In this document: piece after piece, positions 24,358 to 33,762 of the stretch
Position numbering within the stretch: position 1 is the first letter of the stretch
Layout of the letters: every line of letters starts with the position of its first letter
The notes under the pieces: generated by a model
What the model saw: only the letters and a program-made list of their open reading frames with translations
Told to the model about the DNA's origin: nothing
Databases searched by the model: none
Position numbers and translations under genes: made by a program
Assembly (NCBI RefSeq): GCF_003667575.1
Contig: NZ_RCUY01000015.1
Location: forward strand, 124,001-188,000
Direction: 5' to 3'
DNA length: 64,000 nt
Origin: Mycetocola lacteus
GTDB lineage: Bacteria > Actinomycetota > Actinomycetes > Actinomycetales > Microbacteriaceae

Positions 24358-25785
24358 CTAGGGGATGATCCGGCAGAGCTCCGCCAGCGCCGATTCCCAG
24401 ACCGCGTCGGACACCGCCGAGAAGTTCACCACCAGCCCCTCCCGCACCCGCGTATCGGCCCCGGCCGCGACCTGTCGAAACTCCGAGAGCCCGCTGACCA
24501 TGACGCCGCGATCGCGTGCCGCATGGAGGACCCGGCCCTCGGTCCCCGCGGGAAGTTCGAGGACCGCCTGGAGGCCCGCGGCCACCCCACTCACCCGGAC
24601 ATCCGCACCGCTCTGAGCCAGCGCATCCACCAGCTGATCACGGCGGCGACGATAGCTCTGCCGCCGCATTCGGACATGACGGTCAAAAGCCCCCGAGGTG
24701 ATGAACTCTGCCAGGGTGAGCTGATCCAACACGCTCACGGTTTCCATCGCCCCCTTGGCCCTCAGCACGGCGGGAATCAGCCGCTCAGGCACCACCATCC
24801 AGCCAATCCGCAGCGCCGGGGCCAGCGATTTACTTGCGGTCCCGAAGTACACCACCCGTTCGGGATCCAGCCCCTGTAACGCACCCACCGGGCGACGGTC
24901 ATAGCGGAATTCTCCGTCGTAGTCGTCCTCAAGTATCACCGCGTCCGTGCTGCGCGCCCAGGCAATAGCCGCACTGCGCCGCTCCGGGGAGAGCACCACC
25001 CCGGTGGGAAACTGATGGGCGGGCGTCAGCAGCACAGCCGCGGGGGTGTCCGGGCCTGCCAGGTCCTCGATCCGAGCCCCCGCGTCATCCACCGCAAGCG
25101 AGGTCGGTGCCAGGCCCGCTTCCTCCAGTAGCGTTCGATAGAGACCCAGCCCGTAAGCCTCGGCCGCAACGGTGTGTGCCCCGCGTGAGTGGAGGGCACG
25201 CGCCATGATGCCCAGACCGTCGGCGAAGCCCGCGGTGATGACGATCAGTTCCGGGTCGGCACGCACCCCGCGCACCCGGCCCAGGTAGTCGGCCAGCGCG
25301 CGGCGAAGTTCCGGTTGGCCCAGCGGATCACCGTAGCCAAACGCCGAATGGGGGGCCACGGCCAGGGCTTTGCGCGCGGCAGCCAGCCAGGCCGAACGCG
25401 GAAACTCGGCAAAGTTGGCGGCACCGAGAACCAGCGTGGCCGCGGGAGTTCGCCGCGGTTCGGGGCGGGCGGAGACGAGCGGTGGGGTGGGGGCCGCCGG
25501 GCGGGCGGCGACGCGGGTCCCCGATCCCTGCCGGGCGATCAGCCAGCCCTCGGCAATCAGCTCCGCATAGCACTCGGTCACGCTGCTGCGGGCGATGCCC
25601 AGATCCGCGGCCAGCGCGCGCGAGGCGGGCAGCCGGGTGCCAGGGCTCAACCGACCGGTCGCGATCGCATCCCGCAGTGCCGACGCCAGACCCGCCCGGA
25701 TTCCCGTTCCGGCAATGTCCAGATGAAGGTCCACCCCGGAGCGGCCCGGCAGGGTCATCTCAAAATTGGTCTGGCTTTCTTCCAT
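24358..25785 (-). CDS. MocR/PdxR-like regulator: GntR domain fused to a class I aminotransferase domain
   Basis: 475 residues. GntR winged helix at 25-95 (LASALRDAIATGRLSPGTRLPASRALAADLGIARSSVTECYAELIAEGWL) and a PLP-binding aminotransferase-fold domain from about 125. The PLP Lys lies in YFGTASKSLAPALRIGW, and AVILEDDYDGEFRYDRRP holds the Asp-Tyr pair that contacts PLP. Such proteins sense PLP or amines, not catalyse transamination. It is divergent from an AhpD-like gene with overlapping promoter elements and is thus its likely regulator. Confidence 0.92.
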   Translation of the reverse strand: MEESQTNFEMTLPGRSGVDLHLDIAGTGIRAGLASALRDAIATGRLSPGTRLPASRALAADLGIARSSVTECYAELIAEGWLIARQGSGTRVAARPAAPTPPLVSARPEPRRTPAATLVLGAANFAEFPRSAWLAAARKALAVAPHSAFGYGDPLGQPELRRALADYLGRVRGVRADPELIVITAGFADGLGIMARALHSRGAHTVAAEAYGLGLYRTLLEEAGLAPTSLAVDDAGARIEDLAGPDTPAAVLLTPAHQFPTGVVLSPERRSAAIAWARSTDAVILEDDYDGEFRYDRRPVGALQGLDPERVVYFGTASKSLAPALRIGWMVVPERLIPAVLRAKGAMETVSVLDQLTLAEFITSGAFDRHVRMRRQSYRRRRDQLVDALAQSGADVRVSGVAAGLQAVLELPAGTEGRVLHAARDRGVMVSGLSEFRQVAAGADTRVREGLVVNFSAVSDAVWESALAELCRIIP

Positions 25786-25825
25786 ACAAGTGGATCTTAC
25801 TCTCAGACCAACTGCGATCTAATCT
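25766..25825. promoter_or_regulatory. Divergent promoters and inverted repeat between MocR and AhpD-like genes
   Basis: An 8-bp inverted repeat, TTGGTCTG (25766-25773) and CAGACCAA (25804-25811), spans the region. For the rightward gene, TTACTC (25797-25802) and TAATCT (25820-25825) are 17 bp apart and the start codon at 25832 is 7 nt from the -10, so the mRNA would be leaderless. On the minus strand, TTAGAT and TAAGAT overlap these elements and would serve the MocR gene. Confidence 0.5.
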
Positions 25826-25831
25826 CAACGT

Positions 25832-26323
25832 ATGAACACCACCACAACACTGCTGAACGAACACACCCCGCGCACCGATTGGAGCGCTCATGCCCCCGAG
25901 ATTTTCAAGGCACTGGTCCGACTTGACTCGGTAGCCGGGGGCACGCTGGAACCCGCACTGATCAACCTGGTCAAGATCCGAGCCTCGCAGATTAACCACT
26001 GCGCATTCTGCCTGGACATGCACTCCAAAGATGCCCTGGCCGCCGGGGACACCGTGGAACGACTCATCCAGCTCACCGCCTGGGAGGAATCGCGCCACTT
26101 CTACACCGCCCGCGAGGTGGCAGCGATTGAACTGACCGAGGCCGTCACGGTGATCACCAACGGGTTTGTCCCGGATGATGTCTATGCCCGCGCGGCGGCG
26201 GTCTTTGACGAGACCGAGCTCGTACACCTGATCGGGGTCATCGTGGCCATCAACGCCTTCAACCGATTCGGGGTGGCCACCCGGATGGTCCCGGGACACT
26301 ACGTCGCCGGTGCCGCTCACTAG
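25832..26323 (+). CDS. Carboxymuconolactone decarboxylase/AhpD-family alkylhydroperoxidase-like protein
   Basis: 163 residues. The conserved motif is INHCAFCLDMHSKDALAAGD: a CxxC redox pair followed by the His three residues later, as in AhpD-like peroxidases. The upstream EPALINLVKIRASQ is also typical. It probably reduces organic hydroperoxides, or it is a non-catalytic relative. It is the only gene on its transcript, divergent from a MocR-type regulator, and ends at a 14-bp hairpin. Confidence 0.9.
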   Translation: MNTTTTLLNEHTPRTDWSAHAPEIFKALVRLDSVAGGTLEPALINLVKIRASQINHCAFCLDMHSKDALAAGDTVERLIQLTAWEESRHFYTAREVAAIELTEAVTVITNGFVPDDVYARAAAVFDETELVHLIGVIVAINAFNRFGVATRMVPGHYVAGAAH

Positions 26324-26333
26324 GCAAAATCAC

Positions 26334-26364
26334 GCGCGCCGCCCGGAATCTCCGGGCGGCGCGC
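26334..26364. terminator. Bidirectional hairpin terminator
   Basis: A perfect 14-bp GC-rich stem (26334-26347 with 26351-26364) with a 3-nt ATC loop between convergent genes. No T tract on the right; AAAAT on the left gives a T-rich end in the minus direction. Confidence 0.75.
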
Positions 26365-26407
26365 AGGCTTGTATCCGCGCCGTATGACGCTGTCGCCTGT
26401 GCCGGGG

Positions 26408-27649
26408 CTACCGCGAGATCCAGCGCAGGCGGCCATCCTTCGCGGTGCCACAGACCATCGGGGTTCCCTTGGCCGTGTGTCCGGTCGCGCCGCCCGATGA
26501 GCAGAACGAACCCGGGTGCACGGTGCCTCCACCGGCCGGCGGAGCGGGGGCGGGCGGCGGCGCGGGTGCGGGAGCCGGCGGAGCGGCAGGCTTCGCCGGA
26601 GCAGGGGCCGGAGCAGGCTTCGCGGGAGCAGGAGCGGGCTTCGCGGGAGCCGGCGCGGGCGCGGCGGGTGCCGGCGCCGGTGCCGGCGCGGGAGCTGGCT
26701 CGGGCTCCGGTGCAGCCGGTGGTTCCGGGGTCGGGGTCGGACGCGGTTCGGCACGGGTCACCGGCGAGTGCGCGGTCACCTGGGCCGGGCAGGTAGCCAG
26801 GACCTCGGCAATACGCGCACGCTCCTCGGGGGTCACCCACAGCCCGTACACGGCCTTCACCGACAGCTGCCGGGCCACATAGGCGCAGCGGTAATCCTGG
26901 TCGGCGGGAAGCCAGCCGGTTGCATCCGCATCCAGCTTTTTCTTCTGGGTCGAGGCGGACACGGTGACCACGTTCAGCGGGTCGGTCGCCAACAGCTTGC
27001 GTCGTTCGGGGCTCAGGTCCTGCGCGCCGGTCTCCCAGGCGTTCTTGAGCGAGACCACGTGATCCTGACGGATCGAGGTGGCGGGCACCTCACCCTTGCG
27101 CGCCTTGATCACGCGGCCGGTATACGGATCGGTCAGATCCCCGGTGACCTTCTGCGGGGCGGACGCCTCGATCCCGAACTGGCTCTCCCCGTCAAACGGG
27201 GTTTCGGTTGTGGCCGGCTGCACATCCAGGGCGTCGAGCGTGTCACTCGCGGTCTCGGCCTCCTCGAACTTTCCGGGGAATGCCGGTCCAGTCGCAGAAG
27301 GGCTGGGCGAGGGGCTGACACTCGGCCGCGGCGACGCACTGGCAGCAAATGCCGCCGGGCGATCATCGGCCTGGGTTGCCCGGGTCGGGGAAATTGCCGA
27401 ACCGACCAGTATGGCAATCAGGCTCAGCGCCACCACCATGCCGCCCACCGCGCGCGAGCGGGGCAGACGGGCCCAGCTGGTCCGGCCGGTGGCCGCTACA
27501 AAGATCCCGGTGGCCAGACCGGCCAGACCCAGCGTGGCGAGCATCATGCCAAAGCCACCGCTGCCGAGCATCGAGAAGGCAAAGATGGCTACCAGGGCAC
27601 CAATAATCCAGGTGCTGGGGCCAACCTTGGGTTTGGTTTCCAGGGTCAT
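26408..27649 (-). CDS. Membrane-tethered HNH/DUF1524-type nuclease with wall-spanning linker and Cys-containing C-terminal module
   Basis: 413 residues from ATG 27649. About three N-terminal membrane helices (IIGALVAIFAFSML, MMLATLGLAGLATGIFVA, VGGMVVALSLIAILVG), then the nuclease core with TSIRQDHVVSLKNAWETGAQ, ATDPLNVVTVSASTQKKKLDADATGWLP and CAYVARQLSVKAVYGLW, closely parallel to the neighbour at 23468-24265. A roughly 70-residue Pro/Ala/Lys linker (repeated PAPAKPAPA) and an Excalibur-like end, FCSSGGATGHTAKGTPMVCGTAKDGRLRW, follow. The layout suggests a nuclease active outside the membrane and held near the wall. Confidence 0.85.
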   Translation of the reverse strand: MTLETKPKVGPSTWIIGALVAIFAFSMLGSGGFGMMLATLGLAGLATGIFVAATGRTSWARLPRSRAVGGMVVALSLIAILVGSAISPTRATQADDRPAAFAASASPRPSVSPSPSPSATGPAFPGKFEEAETASDTLDALDVQPATTETPFDGESQFGIEASAPQKVTGDLTDPYTGRVIKARKGEVPATSIRQDHVVSLKNAWETGAQDLSPERRKLLATDPLNVVTVSASTQKKKLDADATGWLPADQDYRCAYVARQLSVKAVYGLWVTPEERARIAEVLATCPAQVTAHSPVTRAEPRPTPTPEPPAAPEPEPAPAPAPAPAPAAPAPAPAKPAPAPAKPAPAPAPAKPAAPPAPAPAPPPAPAPPAGGGTVHPGSFCSSGGATGHTAKGTPMVCGTAKDGRLRWISR

Positions 27650-27904
27650 TTGGGGGGAGGTTCCTCTCACGCGCGTTCACCGCGTTTGCCACGCGTGAGT
27701 GCCCACGCGGAGGGTCTTCCGCGGGAGCTCACGCCCATGTTCACGCGATTCGGGCGCGCGAAAATTCAGCTCCGAGAGTATTGCCGGAAGTGATTGTGGA
27801 CCAATCGGATCGGCCAACACGCCGCCCCGGTTTGAAACTGGGGACAAGCGGTCGACCAAATGGGGGACATTTGGTCACCGCCAGGACCCGAGCATCGAGT
27901 TGGG

Positions 27905-29434
27905 TTAGCGTCCCAGCTGAGCGGTCACCGACTGCGCCTGGGCATCGGTGAGGGAGGCGACATAGTCGATCACCGCGCGCCCCCGGCCGCGGCGGGCCAG
28001 GCTGGCATCGTCGCTGACCCCCTGCAGCCGCCAGGGATCGTCCCGGCGCAGCTCATGATAGCTTTCGGTCGCCTCCTCCACCTGCTCCAGCAGGCGGCGC
28101 GGGGCACGGGCTGCATCGTCGGGATCGCGCAGCCACTCATCCAGCCCGCGCACCAGCGCCTCGACCAGCCGCGCCTGCCCGCGCTGGGTGGTCGCGAGGT
28201 CGGGGTTTTCCAGCACAAAGCGGGTGTGCACAAACTTCAGCACCATCACATCGTGCCAGGCCTGGGTGGCCAGACGAACGTGGCTACTGCGCACGTGGGG
28301 ATGCTCCTCAACCACGATCGAGGCCTGGAAGCGATCGAGCCAGCGTCGGATGAACGCCGAGAGCTCGCGCTCGCTCCCGATGCCCCCGTCAAAGGGCACG
28401 GCCAGCAGGCCGTCCACGAGCTCCTCGGCCACCCGATCCACGGCGTTCCCGAAGGCTTCATCGTCGGCGATCCAGCCGTCGCGGCTGAGCAGGTGACGGC
28501 GCAGAGCCTCCAGCCGGTATCCGGGCACGCGCGGACGTGCGGCCAGCTCGGCGGCATCCAGGGCCGCCATCTCCGCCCGGTCTCGCAGCCAGCTGCGCAG
28601 CTCCGCCGAGACGGTCGCGTGCTGAAGCACCCCGGCCCGGTAGAAGTCATCGAGGTCGTGCAGCGAGTAGGCGATGTCATCGGCGATGTCCATGATCGAA
28701 CACTCCACCGTCTGCTGCCACGGCGCGATCGCCGGATAGGCGGCGCGCACGGCTTCCACCTCGCGGGCGTGCAGCGAGTACACCGAGAACTTATGCGCCC
28801 CGGTCACACTCGGCTGACCCACCCCGCGCGGACGCTCATGCGGCGGCAGATCGGTGTACGCATCGCGCCACTCAAGCCGGGTCCAGGGATACTTCAGCAC
28901 CGCCGCGCGCACCGCGGTGGTGAGGTTGAGCCCGGGCTGGGCGGCGCCGTGGGTGTCGAGCTCGGCGAGGATGCGCAGGGTCTGCGCGTTGCCCTCGAAG
29001 CCCTCGGTGAGCCCCAGGTGATCGCGGGCCACCCGGTCCAGCACCTGCTCGCCGAGGTGACCAAAGGGTGGGTGTCCCAGATCGTGGGCGCTGGCGGCCG
29101 CCTGCACCACCACCGGATCGCAGCCACCCAGGCGGTCGATGATGGCCCGGGTCGGGGCGTCTGCATAGAGCAGCCCCACGGCGATCTCGCGGGCCACCGC
29201 GGTGACCTTAATCGAGTGGGTCAGCCGGTTGTGGATGACCGGGCCGCTGGTGGCCTGGGGCATCACCTGGGTAACCGCAGAGAGCCGGGAAAAGTACGGC
29301 GAGAATCGAATCCGCTCCAGATCCACCCGGAAATCATGCGAGGCACGAGCACCGGGGGCCGCGGGTTCCGGGGTTGCCCGAGTGTGCCGGGCGTCACGCG
29401 AAACGGGAACGGGTGCGGGCTCGGTATCTCTCAT
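27905..29434 (-). CDS. dgt: Deoxyguanosinetriphosphate triphosphohydrolase
   Basis: 509 residues from ATG 29434, preceded by GAGGAG; an in-frame extension to 29515 lacks a ribosome site. HD-domain enzyme that splits dGTP to deoxyguanosine and triphosphate. Motifs: FSRLSAVTQVMPQATSGPVIHNRLTHSIKV with the first His, AAASAHDLGHPPFGHLGEQVLD with the HD pair and the GHPPFGH substrate motif, and SIMDIADDIAYSLHDLDDF. The N-terminal 30 residues are Pro/Ala-rich. It regulates dNTP pools and shares the minus strand with the upstream LuxR gene but is separated from it by a terminator. Confidence 0.93.
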   Translation of the reverse strand: MRDTEPAPVPVSRDARHTRATPEPAAPGARASHDFRVDLERIRFSPYFSRLSAVTQVMPQATSGPVIHNRLTHSIKVTAVAREIAVGLLYADAPTRAIIDRLGGCDPVVVQAAASAHDLGHPPFGHLGEQVLDRVARDHLGLTEGFEGNAQTLRILAELDTHGAAQPGLNLTTAVRAAVLKYPWTRLEWRDAYTDLPPHERPRGVGQPSVTGAHKFSVYSLHAREVEAVRAAYPAIAPWQQTVECSIMDIADDIAYSLHDLDDFYRAGVLQHATVSAELRSWLRDRAEMAALDAAELAARPRVPGYRLEALRRHLLSRDGWIADDEAFGNAVDRVAEELVDGLLAVPFDGGIGSERELSAFIRRWLDRFQASIVVEEHPHVRSSHVRLATQAWHDVMVLKFVHTRFVLENPDLATTQRGQARLVEALVRGLDEWLRDPDDAARAPRRLLEQVEEATESYHELRRDDPWRLQGVSDDASLARRGRGRAVIDYVASLTDAQAQSVTAQLGR

Positions 29435-29525
29435 CGCGGGTCTCCTCGGCTGTGTGCGCTGTCTGGCCATCCTAGCCAGCGCGCCCGGGTACACGCCCGA
29501 GGGCCCGGCGGTCACACATGAAAAA

Positions 29526-29562
29526 TCCCCGCCTCAAGCAGTTGTGGGCATCGAGGCGGGGA
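29526..29562 (-). terminator. Intrinsic terminator of the LuxR-family gene
   Basis: Read on the minus strand: a 10-bp stem (29562-29553 with 29535-29526, GC-rich) and 17-nt loop, followed by TTTTT. It isolates the LuxR transcript from dgt. Confidence 0.85.
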
Positions 29563-29669
29563 CGGTCCGTCCTTAGGGGGGAGGAGGATTCGTGGATCAG
29601 CGTATCCCCGGATTTCTGTGGGTGACGCCCGGAGCCGCGCTTTTCACCCTCGGGTTCACCCGGGATCGG

Positions 29670-32318
29670 TTAAGGGGTGGGATCGCCGATCAGCCCCAAC
29701 CGCGCCGCGCGCATAATCGCATCCCCTCGGGTGCTCACACCCAGCTTGCGATACACGGATCGGGACTGGGTCTTCACGGTGTTGGGCGACACGGTCAGGG
29801 CCCGTGCAATTTCGGGGGCAGTCAGCCCGTGAGCGAGGTGACGTAGGACCAGCCGCTCCCGCGTAGTGAGGTGCACGTGTTCGGGCGCGGACTCCCAGAC
29901 ATTGGGCAGGCTGCCCAGCCGCACGGTCAGGGCGTCCGCGAGGGCCACCCGCCCCTCGACGCGGGCGCGCGCCTCGAGCCGAACCAGGCGCTCATGGGGC
30001 ACGGCCAGCAGGGCGAGCGTGACCCCGGTTTCGGCGAGGATCGCCAGGGCAGCCTCCAGCGCGTCCAGGCTGAGCCGCGGATCGTCATCATCCACGGTGG
30101 CCGCTGCCAGCAGCAGCTTGGAGAGCACCTGCCAGCGCGGGCTGAGGGAATCGAGGGACAGCTCGCTCACCCGCACCGCGCAGTCTCGCACCTGCCCGGC
30201 GGCCAGCTCGCGTCGTGCGCGATACAGCACGGTTTCAGGATCCGAGGAGATCAGCTGCGCGGCCAGGCGATCGGCACGAGCCAGGTCCCCACCAAAGAGT
30301 TCCAGATCCGCGCGCAGGATCGTCAGCCGGCTGCGCACCAGCGGATGAATCGGCGGGCGCCGCTCATCGTTGAGCCGCGATTCCAAGCGGGTAATCGCAC
30401 CCACCCGCATGCCCCGCATCAGATCGGCCAGGGTCAGGATGCTGAGGGCGGCGGGCCAGTGCTCACTGGTTTCCAGCTCCTCCCGATACGTCTCCAGGAA
30501 GCCCACGGCTCGGTCCGGGTCGCCCTGTTCAAGCGCCAGGGTGGCACGGGCGGTGGCCTCCAGGGTGGTGAGGTAGAGCCGGTTTTGGGCGACCAGCGGG
30601 CCGATCTGATCGAGACGGGCCAGCGCCTCACGGGTCTTGCTGAAGTCGCCGCGCGCGGCCGAGATTCCGGCGATCAGCGCGAGCACGTGCACCCGGTCCT
30701 CGGGGATCGAGGAGTCGGTGGCCGCCAGCGCGGCCCCCAGAATTTCCAGGGCGTGCACGCGGTTTCCGGCATAGTGCAGGGTGATCGCCAGGTGTGCTCC
30801 CAGCACGGGCAGCACCGGCCCCAGGGTTTCCCGGGCATCCAGGGGCAGCGCGATAATCGCGTCCTCGGCGAGTTTGGCGGCCGCGACCGCGGGACCAAAC
30901 CGGCCGATCACCCGGTTGGCCACCGACTGCATCGAGAGCAGCAGTGCGCGCTCATGCACCGGCGCGGTCACCAGGCGGTCACGCACCGCGGCGAGGGCCA
31001 ACCCGAAGTATTCGGTGCCTCGCAGGCGGGTCAGGCCGCTGGAGTTGTACACCAGGGCGAGGGTCATACAGAGCATCGGGAAGTGTCGGATCTCGCCCAG
31101 CGGGATGCGGCGCAGACTCCGGGCCACCACCGACCCGTGCCGGCTCATCAGCGGCCCAAAATTGCGCCACACGACCTCGGTGGCCAGATCCAGATCGCCG
31201 ATCGCGACCGCCCGGGCCAGCGCCTCGGCCGGATATCCGTTACGCATCTTCCATCGAATGACACGACGCGCTGCCGCCGCATGCTGGGTTGGATACGCCT
31301 CGCGCAGCTCGGTGACCATCCGTGCGCGCAACCGGGGACCCAGGATTAGCGGATAGCGTCCAGAAGCATCGGCGTCACGGGCATCGGGTCCAAACACCCC
31401 CACGTTCAGCAGACCGGAAATCCGCGCGGTGGCTTCGGAGTCTCCCTCGGTCACCGCGGAAATCAGGTCGGCAGGAATCTCGTCGGGCAGTCCGAGAGCG
31501 AGGAAACGGGTGTAACTGGCGTCGGTCGCCAGTTCGGCGCGCACACGATCCAGATACCAGTCAAAGACGGTGTCCCCACCGTTGAGCAGCCCGCCGGATG
31601 GGGTGACCAGCGGATGCGCGGGATTGCCGTGCGCCACCGCATGCAGCGTGCCGAAGGTTCCGTCCAGACGGGAGCCGCCCGCGGCGGCCGCGCGTTCGGG
31701 TTCCGCATAGCCCAGCAGACGAAAATAGCCGGCGGTCTCGTCCTCACCGAGCAGAAGGTCCTCGCGAGTGAGTAGCTCACGCTCGATCCCGGCGCCGTCG
31801 GCGCGGGCCAGCAGCGCCCCGAGGTCGCGACCAAACACGATAAAGCGAATATTGGCGCAGGCGCGGACCACCCGCACGATGTCTTCGAGGATTTCCGGAT
31901 CGGTGATGCGGTGGGCATCCCGGACGATGATGGTCTGCTCCCCCAGCGGCCCGAGCCAGCGAATCAGCCCCTCGCGGGAAAACGCTCCGGCCGGTTCGAC
32001 CGTTTCCCGGGCGGTCAGCAGCAGGTGCAGCACCCCCCAGAACCGGGCGCGGGATTCGGTTCGGCTCGCCCCCACCCAGACGCCCGAGCGATCGGGGCGG
32101 GCCGCCGACCATTGAGAAACCAGCGTGGTTTTACCGGCACCGGGTGGGGCTTCAATCAGCACCAGCCCGGAAATATCCAGGCGCGGAATCAGCGTTGCTC
32201 GGGTAAGTGCGAGCCGAGGCAGGCGCGCAGACAGGCGAATCAGTTTCGGCTCCTTGTGATCTTTCCCGTTATCCGCCGGTCTGGATCTGGCCGGTTCGCC
32301 CCCGCCGTCACTATACAT
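29670..32318 (-). CDS. MalT-like LuxR-family regulator with P-loop ATPase domain
   Basis: 882 residues. Walker A EAPPGAGKTTLVSQW at 57-70, an NB-ARC/STAND-type ATPase region to about 330, a long helical TPR-like middle (MalT-type superhelix) and a C-terminal LuxR helix-turn-helix, LTTRERLVLRHLAHGLTAPEIARALTVSPNTVKTQSRSVYRKLG. Such large ATP-dependent activators integrate a small signal. The start is uncertain: ATG 32318 overlaps a possible -10 (TATAGT), and AAGGAG precedes a CTG at about 32247, so the protein may begin later. The signal and targets are unknown; the divergent gene is a 3-hydroxyacyl-CoA dehydrogenase, a possible target. Confidence 0.85.
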   Translation of the reverse strand: MYSDGGGEPARSRPADNGKDHKEPKLIRLSARLPRLALTRATLIPRLDISGLVLIEAPPGAGKTTLVSQWSAARPDRSGVWVGASRTESRARFWGVLHLLLTARETVEPAGAFSREGLIRWLGPLGEQTIIVRDAHRITDPEILEDIVRVVRACANIRFIVFGRDLGALLARADGAGIERELLTREDLLLGEDETAGYFRLLGYAEPERAAAAGGSRLDGTFGTLHAVAHGNPAHPLVTPSGGLLNGGDTVFDWYLDRVRAELATDASYTRFLALGLPDEIPADLISAVTEGDSEATARISGLLNVGVFGPDARDADASGRYPLILGPRLRARMVTELREAYPTQHAAAARRVIRWKMRNGYPAEALARAVAIGDLDLATEVVWRNFGPLMSRHGSVVARSLRRIPLGEIRHFPMLCMTLALVYNSSGLTRLRGTEYFGLALAAVRDRLVTAPVHERALLLSMQSVANRVIGRFGPAVAAAKLAEDAIIALPLDARETLGPVLPVLGAHLAITLHYAGNRVHALEILGAALAATDSSIPEDRVHVLALIAGISAARGDFSKTREALARLDQIGPLVAQNRLYLTTLEATARATLALEQGDPDRAVGFLETYREELETSEHWPAALSILTLADLMRGMRVGAITRLESRLNDERRPPIHPLVRSRLTILRADLELFGGDLARADRLAAQLISSDPETVLYRARRELAAGQVRDCAVRVSELSLDSLSPRWQVLSKLLLAAATVDDDDPRLSLDALEAALAILAETGVTLALLAVPHERLVRLEARARVEGRVALADALTVRLGSLPNVWESAPEHVHLTTRERLVLRHLAHGLTAPEIARALTVSPNTVKTQSRSVYRKLGVSTRGDAIMRAARLGLIGDPTP

Positions 32319-32457
32319 TTTTGCGCTCGGCGAACATACACCCGCAAACGGGGCACCCAAAGCGGGCACCCCCTAGCCGAGTTTTCATAACAGGTGCATG
32401 ATGGAGGTACGGGCCCATCATCCCGGGCCCATCAAGGTATCTTCAGAAGAGGTCAGT

Positions 32458-33312
32458 ATGCGTAACATCACCGTCCTTGGGACCGGTGTTCTCGGCTCTC
32501 AGATTGTCTTTCAGACCGCGATTCACGGGTTCCCCGTGGTGGCCTATGACATCAACGATGCGGCGATCGAGGCGGCCCGAACCCGCTTTGCCGAACTCGC
32601 CAAGGTGTACGCGCGGGAACTCCCCGGCGCAACCGAGGAGAGCGCCGCACAGGGCCTGGCAAATATTTCCTATTCGACCGATCTGGCCGAGGCCGTGGCG
32701 AATGCGGACCTGGTAATCGAAGCCGTGCCTGAAAACATCAACATCAAGACCGACACCTACTCCCGTCTTGCGGCAGCGGCGCCCGAGCACACGATCTTTG
32801 CCACCAACTCCTCGACACTGCTGCCGAGCGATATCGCCCCGTCCACCGGACGCCCCGATCGCTTCCTCGCCCTGCACTTCGCCAACCGTGTCTGGATTCA
32901 CAACACGGCCGAGATCATGGGCAGCCCCGAGACCGACCCGGCGGTGTTTGCCCAGGTGGTGGAGTTTGCCCAGGAGATCGGCATGGTGCCGATCGAGATC
33001 TTTAAGGAAAAGGCCGGCTACCTGCTCAACTCGCTGCTGGTCCCGCTGCTGGACGCCGCCGCGGACCTGGTGACCGGTGGATACGCCACCCCGGAGAGTG
33101 TGGACCAGACCTGGCGCGTGGGCACCGGTTCGCCGATGGGTCCGTTCCAGATCCTCGACGTGGTGGGGCTGAACACCGCCTACAACATCGCACTGGCCGC
33201 GGGTGCGCCGCGAGCCGAGTTTGCCGCGTACCTCAAGGAGAACTTCATCGACAAGGGCAAGCTGGGCCGCGGCACCGGCGAGGGCTTCTACACCTACCCG
33301 GCCGAGGACTAA
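32458..33312 (+). CDS. 3-hydroxyacyl-CoA dehydrogenase (3-hydroxybutyryl-CoA dehydrogenase type)
   Basis: 284 residues from ATG 32458, with AAGAGG 5 nt upstream. Oxidises 3-hydroxyacyl-CoA with NAD. Rossmann motif VLGTGVLGSQIVFQTAIHG at the N terminus, Asp of NAD specificity in YDINDAA, catalytic region FATNSSTLLPSDIA...LHFANRVW (His of the Glu-His pair) and VEFAQEIGMVPIEIFKEKAGYLLNSLL. Solitary, short form without a crotonase domain. It is convergent with the GNAT gene, with which its stop codon overlaps by 4 nt. Confidence 0.9.
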   Translation: MRNITVLGTGVLGSQIVFQTAIHGFPVVAYDINDAAIEAARTRFAELAKVYARELPGATEESAAQGLANISYSTDLAEAVANADLVIEAVPENINIKTDTYSRLAAAAPEHTIFATNSSTLLPSDIAPSTGRPDRFLALHFANRVWIHNTAEIMGSPETDPAVFAQVVEFAQEIGMVPIEIFKEKAGYLLNSLLVPLLDAAADLVTGGYATPESVDQTWRVGTGSPMGPFQILDVVGLNTAYNIALAAGAPRAEFAAYLKENFIDKGKLGRGTGEGFYTYPAED

Positions 33313-33677
33313 ACCTGCGGGACGCCGCGCCGCCCACTGAGGCGTGCGCGGCGCTCCAGCTCGGCCCCGATGCCGGCCTCGATGCCCGCGTCGCGGAAGG
33401 CGGGGAGCACATAGATCAGCGTGGGCTCGGCGGTGTCCCCTTCGATCCAGCGCACGCCGCCACAACCGAGCACGGCGTCCCCGCGCCGGGCGATAATCAG
33501 GTCGCCGCCCGCGCCCTGCAGCCCGGCGATCTCGGGAGCCCCCAGTGCCACCCGGACCCGCTCGGGATCGGGAGCCACACCATCTCGGTGCTCCGCGTCC
33601 TCACGCAGGAACGAGGTCAGAATCGACAGGGCGAGCGGATCGCGCGGATCAATCGAGGCATAGGTGATGTCGGACAT
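33309..33677 (-). CDS. Small GNAT-family N-acetyltransferase
   Basis: 122 residues from ATG 33677. Contains a beta-strand with GDAVLGCGGVRWIEGDTAEPTLIYVLPAFRDAGIEAGIGAELERRARLSG, in which the acetyl-CoA loop occurs as RDAGIEAGI instead of the usual R/QxxGxG/A; the last beta-alpha unit is short. It is below typical GNAT length, so it may be a reduced member or incompletely active. Upstream extension codons (to 33872) overlap the next gene and are rejected. Confidence 0.65.
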   Translation of the reverse strand: MSDITYASIDPRDPLALSILTSFLREDAEHRDGVAPDPERVRVALGAPEIAGLQGAGGDLIIARRGDAVLGCGGVRWIEGDTAEPTLIYVLPAFRDAGIEAGIGAELERRARLSGRRGVPQV

Positions 33678-33762
33678 GCTCCGAGCGTAGCGGGTTCGCC
33701 CCTCGGGTTCGACCGGCGTGGGACGATAGGGGCAGCACATCCGCGCGTCTCGAAGGATCCCC

